From NCBI GenBank assembly GCA_030040395.1, contig JASHTU010000475.1, positions 1 to 26,211 of the forward strand: a stretch of DNA of 26,211 bases, written 5' to 3'. Both the position numbers and the translations under genes were made by a program. This document shows positions 19,325-26,211 of this stretch, one piece after another (the first letter of the stretch is position 1; every line of letters begins with the position of its first letter). The notes beneath the pieces were generated by a model, which worked only from the letters and a program-made list of their open reading frames with translations, did no database searches and was not told where the DNA came from. This stretch comes from Acidobacteriaceae bacterium (GTDB lineage: Bacteria > Acidobacteriota > Terriglobia > Terriglobales > Acidobacteriaceae).

Positions 19325-21730
19325 TCAGTTCCCTAACTGGCGGAGCAGGCCGAGGGCGGCGCCGCGCAACGATGGATCGGGGCTTTCAGCCGCTTTTTGG
19401 CAGTGGAGGCGCGCCGCAGCGGTCTGACCCTCCCTGGCCAGCACCGTGGCCAAACCCAGTTGGGCTTCGTAAAGATTGGGGTTGAGGGCGATCGCCTTGG
19501 CGAATTGCTGCCCGGCTTCGGCCTGCTTTCCTTCGGCCGCCAGAACCTCGCCAAGGCTGGCGTGCAGATCGCCGGCGCCAGGCGCGCTTGCAAGCGCCAT
19601 TTCGTATTGCGTCTCAGCTTCCGGCAACTGGCCGCGGGCGGCGAGCAGATCGGCGAGGTCGCCATGGGTTTGCGCATCGCCAGGATCGAGACGCGCGGCC
19701 TGCTCGAGCTGATCGAGGGCCTGATCGTAGGAATGCATGAGCTCAAGCATGAGCCCGTAGCCATGGTGTGCCGCCGCATATTGTGAATCCGCGCGGATGG
19801 CGCGCTGGAACTGGTATGCGGCTTGCTCGTAGTCGCCGGTTCCGCTCAGCAGGTTGCCCAGGTTGCTGTGCGCTTCGGCCAAGTCCGGGTTGTCACGTAT
19901 CGCCGCGCGCAGCCACTTTTCCGCATCCTGCCGATCTTTATCGCGGATTGCCAGCAGGCCGAGGAGGTTTTCCGCCTGGGCCAGCGTCGGATTCAGAGCC
20001 AAAGTACGCAACAAGATGCGGCGAGCATCGGAGACGCGCCCTTGGCGCTGATAGAGATTGCCCAGATCGGCGAGCAATTGATCGTCATCAGGGGAAGCGG
20101 CCGCGGCCCGGCTCAGGACCTCTTCAGCGGGCGGCATTTTGCCTTCGGCGACGAGCGCTACGGCGAGTTCCTTGGACGCCGCCGGATACACGGGATGACG
20201 TCGCAGCGCCTCTTCGTAACAGCGCACCGCGTCCCCGTATTGTCGCGTCTTGGAGTAGGCGTGGGCGAGTTCGAAGTAGAACTCGGGAGCGGTGGGACCG
20301 TACTTGGCGATGGCTTCCTGCAGGCGCGCGATTGCCTGCCCACCTTGCGATCCGTCCTCGGCTTCGGCTAAGTCCACATATAGCTCGTTCTCCGCTGTGG
20401 GAGGCAACTGAGGCGGGTAGTAGAGGACGATGCCCAGCCGGTCCTGCTCATCGATCACTTCGGGTTTGGGGGCGACGAGATCGCGGTCCGGTTTCGTGCG
20501 CTGGATGTAGTGATCGGTCATCACTACGTGAACGGCGTCGTCGGTGCGCCGTTGCGGCATGTGGCAGGTGAGGCAGTTTTCGCCCGCTGGCGGCGCGACG
20601 GTGTGCTTCACGCCCTCATGACAGCTTTGGCACACGGCCAGGTAGCGCTGCACCATGTCCGGCGCGCGGTAGCTCCTGTGCGGATCGTGGCAGGTGATGC
20701 AGGTCATCTGGCTGTGGCGGAAACACGCCGACATGCGCAGCCGGTAGGCGGCGTGCGCAATCTCGAAGCGGTCGTTCTTCTGGTTCGATACAGGATCGAA
20801 GTAGATCTTGTAGTCGCCCAGTGGCTGGCCGGGCCGAAAGGAGAATAGGGCGCGGTTGTACCGCCGAATCTCGTTTGGCATGTGGCTGCTGCTGGTTTCC
20901 AGGTGGCACTGCATGCAAACTTCGAGTTGGCGGTCGCGGTTGAGACGTGCGGGATTGACGATGGCCGCGCGAATGGCGTCGACGGGGCCGCGGGAGCGGG
21001 CGGCCTCAACGTGCGCGCGGCCCGGCCCGTGGCAGCGCTGGCAATCGATCCCCGCGGGCAGGGTTTTGGGGAACGCAGGCGGGTCGAGGCCGGCGGGATT
21101 GAATCCGGCCAACGGCCGCGGATAGGCGTTGTGACAGAACATGCATTCGCCGGGAATGGCGCGCCGGAAATCTTCCTGGTCGGGCCGGTCGTAACCCGGG
21201 CTCATCGCCCAATCGCCGCCGCGCTCGGCGTACCAAGTTACGGGCAGTTCGATGAGCTGTCCTTCGGAGTCGCGATGGAGAAAGGTTTGGGCGTGGTTGC
21301 CGGAGCCGATGACGTAGTCGACTTGCTCGTCAACGATGTTCGTCTGCTGGCCGCGATAGCCGATCTGATAACGCCTCTCGAACAGCTTGCCGTCGCGCTC
21401 GAGCAAGGTGTAGTGCATGTCCGAGGGCTGATTATAGACGCTAGCGCCGTTGAACTCCGCGTGCAGGGCGGCAACGTTGGGAAGGCTGAAGGATCGGCCC
21501 ATGCCGGTGGCGCCATAGGATTGCGCGATTTTTTGATGGCACTCGGCGCAAACGGCGGGATCGACATAGCCCGACGAGTCAGGACTTGCCGCGGAGGCTG
21601 CGCGCGAAGGATGCGGCGGCGCGTTTTGTGCGGTCGATGCAGAAGATACCGGAGGACCGAGTGCGGGGGCGGTCGTCAACAAAGTTCCGCAGAGGAGAAC
21701 AGAACGCGTTGAGAGGCGCAGAAACTTCAT
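19325..21730 (-). CDS. seven-haem cytochrome c with C-terminal TPR array
   Basis: 801-aa exported protein from ATG 21730 (KFLRLSTRSVLLCGTLLTT.. signal-like start); an in-frame GTG at 21760 would add 10 residues in front of the signal and is less likely. The N-terminal half has seven CxxCH haem-binding motifs: CAECH (from residue 61), CMFCH, CQRCH, CMQCH, CITCH, CQSCH and CLTCH, in a multihaem cytochrome c554/NrfA-like arrangement. The C-terminal half, from about residue 435, is a run of tetratricopeptide repeats (for example AEAHSNLGNLLSGTGDYEQA and YAAAHHGYGLMLELMHSYDQA), usually a protein-docking surface. Such fusions are familiar in Acidobacteriota and Planctomycetota, but their partners are poorly known. 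Placed between the PQQ dehydrogenase and the TonB receptor, all on one strand, it could be the periplasmic electron acceptor or scaffold; that is inference. An AT-rich -10-like TAGAAT lies at the complement of 21781-21786. Confidence 0.88.
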   Translation of the reverse strand: MKFLRLSTRSVLLCGTLLTTAPALGPPVSSASTAQNAPPHPSRAASAASPDSSGYVDPAVCAECHQKIAQSYGATGMGRSFSLPNVAALHAEFNGASVYNQPSDMHYTLLERDGKLFERRYQIGYRGQQTNIVDEQVDYVIGSGNHAQTFLHRDSEGQLIELPVTWYAERGGDWAMSPGYDRPDQEDFRRAIPGECMFCHNAYPRPLAGFNPAGLDPPAFPKTLPAGIDCQRCHGPGRAHVEAARSRGPVDAIRAAIVNPARLNRDRQLEVCMQCHLETSSSHMPNEIRRYNRALFSFRPGQPLGDYKIYFDPVSNQKNDRFEIAHAAYRLRMSACFRHSQMTCITCHDPHRSYRAPDMVQRYLAVCQSCHEGVKHTVAPPAGENCLTCHMPQRRTDDAVHVVMTDHYIQRTKPDRDLVAPKPEVIDEQDRLGIVLYYPPQLPPTAENELYVDLAEAEDGSQGGQAIARLQEAIAKYGPTAPEFYFELAHAYSKTRQYGDAVRCYEEALRRHPVYPAASKELAVALVAEGKMPPAEEVLSRAAAASPDDDQLLADLGNLYQRQGRVSDARRILLRTLALNPTLAQAENLLGLLAIRDKDRQDAEKWLRAAIRDNPDLAEAHSNLGNLLSGTGDYEQAAYQFQRAIRADSQYAAAHHGYGLMLELMHSYDQALDQLEQAARLDPGDAQTHGDLADLLAARGQLPEAETQYEMALASAPGAGDLHASLGEVLAAEGKQAEAGQQFAKAIALNPNLYEAQLGLATVLAREGQTAAARLHCQKAAESPDPSLRGAALGLLRQLGN

Positions 21731-21803
21731 CTTGATCGGCCGCGCCCGAACTGTCTGCACGGGATAGACGCAGTGGGGTTATTCTAACAGCCGCTTCTCT
21801 GGC

Positions 21804-21841
21804 CGATAAATAGATGCCTGCCGCCGTGAGGGGCGGCAGGC
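21804..21841 (-). terminator. intrinsic terminator of the TonB receptor gene
   Basis: Perfect 10-bp inverted repeat GCCTGCCGCC (21816-21825) and GGCGGCAGGC (21832-21841) with a 6-nt loop, starting 12 bases past the receptor stop. On the minus strand the stem is followed by ATCTATTTATC, a moderately T-rich tail. It separates the receptor transcript from the multihaem/TPR gene, which therefore needs its own promoter or read-through. Confidence 0.75.
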
Positions 21842-21852
21842 TGCGGTGGAGT

Positions 21853-24800
21853 TTAGAAGGTCACTCGACCCGCTATTTGTAGGATTCTAGGGTTATTGTA
21901 TTGGGATGTAATCCAACCGAATTCGGAATTGCCAACCTGGTTGTTCGGGTTGCCGAACTGGACACGGTTGAAGAGGTTGAAGGCTTCCACACGAAAGTCG
22001 AGGGTGGCGTATTCCCTGATGGGGAAATTCTTGAACAGCGACATATCCCAGTCGGCCACGCCCGGCGTGCGCAAAGTATTGTCGGTTCGCGATTCGTCGC
22101 CATACGCGAAGGGATTGAAGACGGGGCTGCTGGAAATGGTCTGACTTTCAAAGCAACTGGTATCAAAATACGTCTGCGGCGCCGGTCCACCCAAGCGACT
22201 GTAGATCGATCCGCTCAGCTTTTTGGCGCAGCCGGGAACCACGTTGGGTCTTTGCGTGCCTTGGAACGCATAAGTGGAGAGGTCATTGGTTACGTCAGAG
22301 ATGCCCAGCGGATAACCTTCCTGGAAGGTGCTGATGCCTTCCAGGCCCCAGCCGCCGATCAGCTCGTTGGCCACTCCATTGAGGTGCGAGAGCAACAACT
22401 GGCCGTTCCCGATGGGCAACTGATAGCGATAACTGACCACGAGGCGCTGGCGGGCGTCGAAGCTCGACAGTGAGTATTCACCGGGGATGTTGTTATAGTC
22501 TTGCGGGCCGGCCGTCGTGGTCGAATCCAGCCAGGAAGTCAGATACTCGGCGTTGGTCATCAGCTTGGAGAAGGCATACGAGCCCAGGATCGTGCCGCCA
22601 TTCGACATGCGCTTCTGCAGCTTGAGCTCCAGCGCGTTGTAATTGCTGATGCCGATATATTGTCCGCTGTTACCGAGGCTTCCGTACTGCGGGAAGGGTC
22701 GGTCGAGCTGGTTCTGGGTCACCGTGGGATTTTTGAGAATGCCCTGCGTGATGGTGGGGTAAAACGGATTCGCCATCTGTTGGTTGAGGAAGCAGCTACT
22801 GAAATTGCCGGTGGAGCAGTTGGGATCGGCGGCTGCTTGCGCAATCACGCTATCCGAAAGCGGATTGATGGAGAAGCTCATGGGAAGATGATCGCCACGC
22901 AACCCGGAGTAGGTTGCCGTGAGGGCTACGCCCATGGGAAACTCGTGCTCGACAGACACGTTCCACTGATAGGTTTCGCCGTTGGGCTCGTTGGCGTAGA
23001 GGGCCTGGGGATTGCCGCCCAGCAGGATTTGCTGGTAATCCGAATTGCGATGGGGCGGCGCCACCAGTCCGTTCGGGTAAGGATTGTCCAGCGTGTTGGC
23101 GGTGGTATATACCCCGTTTTGGTAGTTATTGGGCGTCTCCTCGCCGTTGGTGGTGCTCACCATGAGGTTATTGAGGAAGTTGACGCCGGCCTGGAGAGGC
23201 GCCTCGGGGAATTGCAGGTCGGCGGGAATGACGAACTTGCCCCAAGCGGCCCGGACCACCGTGCCGTTGGTGACGCGGTACGCCGCGCCGAACCGTGGCG
23301 ACCAGTCATCCCAGACCTCGTTGCGGACGCCGGCCTCCGGATGCTGTGGCGTGCTGACGAGGTCGAAAGCTCCCGGGATGCCGAGAATGGGATTGGTTTC
23401 CTTGGGATTGAACGTATCGGCCCAGCCGTGGCGCGCGATGTAGACGCCGGGAACCTCGTAGCGCAGCCCTAAGGTGAGGGTCAGCTTGTTGGTGGGCACC
23501 CAGGTGTCTTCAGCGAAATAGCCCTGATAGTAGAGGGTCTGGAAGGTTGGGGGCGCAGTTTGCACGGTTTGCGCGGAGCTGTTGGACACGTAACCCAGCT
23601 CAAAGGATGCAAGCCCGTTGCCCGTGGTTCCAGGCGATGAGACGTTTTGAGAGGTGAACACGTTGTCAAAGGTGAAGACGCCGCCCGGATCGTTATTCTG
23701 AAAGTAGTTCATTTCCAACCGGCGCAGGTCGATGCCGAACTTGAAGGTGTGCTGCTTCCAGATTTTCTGATATGTGGAAGCGATGGTGTAGTTGTTGTTG
23801 ATGGAAAAGATGTAGCCGGCCGAGCCTTCGGTGTAACTGATGGGCCCCGTGGTGCTGATGACGGGCACAGCAGTGGATTTGGGCAGATTATTGAGCGCGC
23901 CGAAATCCATGTACCCCGGCCAGCCGAAGGCCTGGCTTTCATTGAGGCCCAGAAAGGCAGGCGTGCGCACATAGTTCCAACGCAGGTAAGAGAGGTGCAC
24001 ATCGGCGACGGAGGTGGGATTGAAGACGTAGGTGTCACCGATGACACCCTGCTGGGTGGTGAAAGCCTCAGGAGAGATGGGGTCGCCGGTGATCAGTCCG
24101 TTACCGTAGGGCTGGGTGCCGATGTTGGCCGATTTCCACCAGGTGTACCGCTCGAAGGCCGTCTGCTTGGAGCTGAACACCTGATCGCCGCGAAGGGTGA
24201 ACTGATCGTTGCGCCCGCCGGCCGTGGCCAGGGTGGAAAAATTGTTCACCGGACCCTCGGCTGTCATAGTTCCGGCCTCATTCGGCTTCGCATAGATTCC
24301 CGTGCCGGCAATGGCGCCAGGCATCGTCGAAGGAAAGGCCAGCAGGTTTTGGGCGACGGCGCTCAAGCGGCTGGGGGGAATAACGTTGAGTTTTCCGTTA
24401 TAGGAAAACTGCTGCCGGGTAGGTTGGCCTGCGACGCACGCCGGGTTGCCGTTGTAGCCGCAGGTGGTGGTTGGATCGTAGATGGGCGCGGTGATGGCGG
24501 AGAAGTCGCCTGTTAACTCCGCCGGCGTAGGAACCGTGTTCAGAAATGGGTAGCCTTCCGTCTGCCGGTATCCCTGGTAGTCGCCGAAGAAGAACAGCTT
24601 GTCGCGCTTGATGGGTCCGCCGATGTTGGCGCCGAACTGGTTCTGGTGCCACGCCTGCCTGCCCGTGCCCTCGCGATTGGCGAAGAAGGTGTTGGCGTCG
24701 AGCACGGTGTTGCGCAAGTACTCGTAGGTTTCGCCGTGGAAGGCATTTGTGCCCGATTTGGTGCTCATGTTGATGACGCCGCCGGTGTACATGCCGAATT

Positions 24801-25509
24801 CGGCGGTGTTGTTGTGGGTCTGGACGTTGAATTCCTGGACGACGTCCTGATCCATCACCAGCTCCACGGTGTTGCCGTAGGAGGTGTTTACAGGAGCGCC
24901 ATCGACGAGCACCGAGCCCTGATTGGCGTTGCCGCCATCGATCTGATAATTGCCCGCCGCGAAGACATTCTGGCCGGTGAGATTGCCGAAGGAGCTGCCT
25001 TGCGGCACCACGCCGGGAACCAACGCGACCAGGGCGAGCACGTTGCGGCCATTGAGCGGCAGGGTTTCGACCGTCTGGCCTTCGACGGCCTGACCGAGCG
25101 AGGCGCTCTCAGTTTGCATGATGGGCGGGGCGGCGTTGACAACGACCTGCTGGCTCTGTGAACCGACCTCCATTTTCACGTCGACGCGCGCCTGCTGGTC
25201 GACGACCACGTCGATGGGGCTGCGGGAAAAGTGTTTGAAGCCGGAGTGATCGACATCGACACTGTATTCGCCGCGCGGCAGGGACAGGATCTCGTAGTTG
25301 CCTTGTCCATCGGTGAGGGCGGATCGCTTTTCGCCCGTCGCCATATCCGTCACTGTGATCGTGGCTCCGGGCAGCACGGCGCCCGAAGGATCGCTTACGG
25401 TGCCAACGATGGCGCCGAAGATGTTTTGCGCACGCGCTGAAACCGCCAGGAACGCCAGGGCGAACAAGGCGAGCGCAAGGGTGCGAGACACCACTTTCGA
25501 AAGCTGCAT
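21853..25509 (-). CDS. TonB-dependent receptor, Oar-like, with carboxypeptidase-regulatory-like domain
   Basis: Outer-membrane receptor of 1218 aa. Signal peptide: VVSRTLALALFALAFLAVSARAQN. Then a carboxypeptidase-regulatory-like beta-sandwich (about residues 32-120: GTVSDPSGAVLPGATITVTD, NYEILSLPRGEYSVDVDHSGF), a plug region (ETLPLNGRNVLALVALVPG, YQIDGGNANQGSVLVDG, VVQEFNVQTHNNTAEFGMYTGGVIN, TNAFHGETYEYLRN), and a long Oar/OmpA-related 22-stranded-type barrel ending in phenylalanine (ILQIAGRVTF), the expected outer-membrane C-terminus. This architecture is greatly expanded in Acidobacteriota and is associated with uptake of plant- or microbe-derived glycans. GGAGG (complement of 25515-25519) is 5 nt before ATG 25509, so the in-frame ATGs at 25512 and 25521 are less favoured. 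The operator at 25556-25578 lies just upstream. Confidence 0.93.
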   Translation of the reverse strand: MQLSKVVSRTLALALFALAFLAVSARAQNIFGAIVGTVSDPSGAVLPGATITVTDMATGEKRSALTDGQGNYEILSLPRGEYSVDVDHSGFKHFSRSPIDVVVDQQARVDVKMEVGSQSQQVVVNAAPPIMQTESASLGQAVEGQTVETLPLNGRNVLALVALVPGVVPQGSSFGNLTGQNVFAAGNYQIDGGNANQGSVLVDGAPVNTSYGNTVELVMDQDVVQEFNVQTHNNTAEFGMYTGGVINMSTKSGTNAFHGETYEYLRNTVLDANTFFANREGTGRQAWHQNQFGANIGGPIKRDKLFFFGDYQGYRQTEGYPFLNTVPTPAELTGDFSAITAPIYDPTTTCGYNGNPACVAGQPTRQQFSYNGKLNVIPPSRLSAVAQNLLAFPSTMPGAIAGTGIYAKPNEAGTMTAEGPVNNFSTLATAGGRNDQFTLRGDQVFSSKQTAFERYTWWKSANIGTQPYGNGLITGDPISPEAFTTQQGVIGDTYVFNPTSVADVHLSYLRWNYVRTPAFLGLNESQAFGWPGYMDFGALNNLPKSTAVPVISTTGPISYTEGSAGYIFSINNNYTIASTYQKIWKQHTFKFGIDLRRLEMNYFQNNDPGGVFTFDNVFTSQNVSSPGTTGNGLASFELGYVSNSSAQTVQTAPPTFQTLYYQGYFAEDTWVPTNKLTLTLGLRYEVPGVYIARHGWADTFNPKETNPILGIPGAFDLVSTPQHPEAGVRNEVWDDWSPRFGAAYRVTNGTVVRAAWGKFVIPADLQFPEAPLQAGVNFLNNLMVSTTNGEETPNNYQNGVYTTANTLDNPYPNGLVAPPHRNSDYQQILLGGNPQALYANEPNGETYQWNVSVEHEFPMGVALTATYSGLRGDHLPMSFSINPLSDSVIAQAAADPNCSTGNFSSCFLNQQMANPFYPTITQGILKNPTVTQNQLDRPFPQYGSLGNSGQYIGISNYNALELKLQKRMSNGGTILGSYAFSKLMTNAEYLTSWLDSTTTAGPQDYNNIPGEYSLSSFDARQRLVVSYRYQLPIGNGQLLLSHLNGVANELIGGWGLEGISTFQEGYPLGISDVTNDLSTYAFQGTQRPNVVPGCAKKLSGSIYSRLGGPAPQTYFDTSCFESQTISSSPVFNPFAYGDESRTDNTLRTPGVADWDMSLFKNFPIREYATLDFRVEAFNLFNRVQFGNPNNQVGNSEFGWITSQYNNPRILQIAGRVTF

Positions 25510-25860
25510 CATGACCTCCATTCAGGGGAGCTGCGGGGAAACCTTGGCCTCACAAATCATTGCATACTATGCAATGATCTTTGCAGCGAGAACGTTAACA
25601 CCGCGTAATAACGAAAGTCAAGACAAGTTTTTGAGGGGTCTGCGGACTGGACAAGAGGGCCAGCGGCGAGAAGGGATGTGATTGATTTTGGGCTGGTTGG
25701 CAACGCCACGCGAGAACCGGGCGACGTCTCTTTGGGCCCGGATGGGGCGCATGGAAAGGATTGGAGCATGGTGCGCCGCGTCCTGCAATTTTGGCGGTGG
25801 CGAAGAAGACAGCTCTCCCGGAAGTGAACAGCGCTTGGCGCAGAACGAAGCGGCGACTTC
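25510..25860 (-). promoter_or_regulatory. TonB receptor promoter region
   Basis: 351 gene-free bases. On the minus strand TTGACT (complement of 25616-25621) is a plausible -35 box, with only a poor -10 (TTAACG-like) 17 bases on. The 23-bp palindrome (25556-25578) would then lie just downstream of the start site, suiting a roadblock repressor. The rest, up to the epimerase stop, shows nothing recognisable. Confidence 0.35.
25556..25578. promoter_or_regulatory. perfect 23-bp palindromic operator (TonB receptor)
   Basis: Two 11-base arms that are exact reverse complements flank a single central C at 25567. The core is TTGCATACTATGCAA (25560-25574). This is the longest copy of the TTGCAT-N3-ATGCAA motif in the window and sits 47 bases upstream of the receptor start codon. 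The symmetry strongly suggests a dimeric repressor site. Confidence 0.75.
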
Positions 25861-26211
25861 TTATTCAGGCGCTGGCTGCGCCATGGCTTGGCCGGCCCCG
25901 GCGAGGACGCCGTTCGCGAGCAACCAGGAGACCGATTCCTGCACCGCTTGGAGCGGCGTATAGCGCGGTTCGAAGCCGAGCAGCCGGCGCGCCTTCTCGA
26001 TGCTGCAGTGAGGTGAGTGGCGGATATGATCTTCAGTGACGGCGGCGTCGCGTTCGGAGACGGATTGTCTCCAATCATGGAAGGGCAAGAAGCGCAGCTT
26101 AGGCGGCTGGCCGAACCAAGCCGCCATTTGCTCGGCGTAGCCGAGGAGGGTGAGCGCGGAGGCGGCCACCACGTGAAAGCTGTGGCCGAGCGCGGCCTCG
26201 CGATTGCGGAT
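25861..26211 (-). CDS. NAD-dependent epimerase/dehydratase, C-terminal part (runs off window)
   Basis: 117 codons remain open to the window edge, so the gene is partial and its start lies beyond base 26211. The sequence resembles the C-terminal substrate-binding part of extended SDR epimerases: GHSFHVVAASALTLLGYAEQMAAWFG, LRFLPFHDWRQ, then EDHIRHSPHCSIEKARRLLGFEPRYTPLQAVQESVSWLLANG, the typical closing helix region. The Rossmann fold and catalytic YxxxK are outside the window, so the substrate cannot be judged. It is on the same strand as the receptor but separated from it by about 350 bases. Confidence 0.8.
   Translation of the reverse strand: MRNREAALGHSFHVVAASALTLLGYAEQMAAWFGQPPKLRFLPFHDWRQSVSERDAAVTEDHIRHSPHCSIEKARRLLGFEPRYTPLQAVQESVSWLLANGVLAGAGQAMAQPAPE

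Noticed and set aside
22501..24516. Plus-strand open frames (323 and 289 codons) opposite the TonB receptor
   Set aside because: Shadow frames of a conserved receptor; no motif or credible start signal.

Overview
The window looks like a chromosomal segment of an Acidobacteriota member (probably class Terriglobia). This is inferred from an Oar-type TonB-dependent receptor with an N-terminal carboxypeptidase-regulatory-like domain, a CxxCH/TPR fusion cytochrome, a PQQ dehydrogenase with an internal haem domain, high GC content, and the character of RpoB/RpoC. No rRNA, tRNA, CRISPR array, insertion sequence or integrase was seen.

Region 1 (1-9640) is the housekeeping rpoB-rpoC pair on the plus strand. 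A 552-base gene-free leader containing a 9-bp GC hairpin precedes rpoB. A 258-base gap separates the two genes; it holds low-complexity AGCTTCCAGC/CTCTAGCTT repeats and a second perfect 9-bp hairpin. An intrinsic terminator (9558-9577) closes the unit. RpoB carries an extra double zinc-ribbon insert whose first half copies the cysteine spacing of the zinc-binding domain at the start of RpoC. Neither rplL (upstream) nor rpsL (downstream) lies in the window.

Region 2 (9644-12259) has a minus-strand pair, an ABM-domain protein followed by an iron-type alcohol dehydrogenase with one altered metal ligand. It is divergent from an IclR-family regulator.

Region 3 (12267-25509) looks like one catabolic regulon: a SMP-30-type lactonase, a second IclR regulator, a remnant of a TIM-barrel sugar isomerase, two short-chain dehydrogenases, a periplasmic PQQ dehydrogenase with an inserted cytochrome c domain, a seven-haem TPR cytochrome and a TonB-dependent outer-membrane receptor. 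The palindrome TTGCAT-N3-ATGCAA occurs exactly upstream of the lactonase and the receptor, with one mismatch upstream of the PQQ dehydrogenase, and degenerately upstream of the first short-chain dehydrogenase. The inferred scheme is receptor uptake of a sugar-like compound, periplasmic PQQ oxidation to a lactone or keto product with electrons passed to c-type haems, lactone hydrolysis, then NAD(P)-dependent oxidoreduction, all under one repressor (most simply one of the two IclR proteins). Substrate and regulator assignment are inference.

The right edge (25861-26211) holds the C-terminal end of an NAD-dependent epimerase/dehydratase that runs out of the window.
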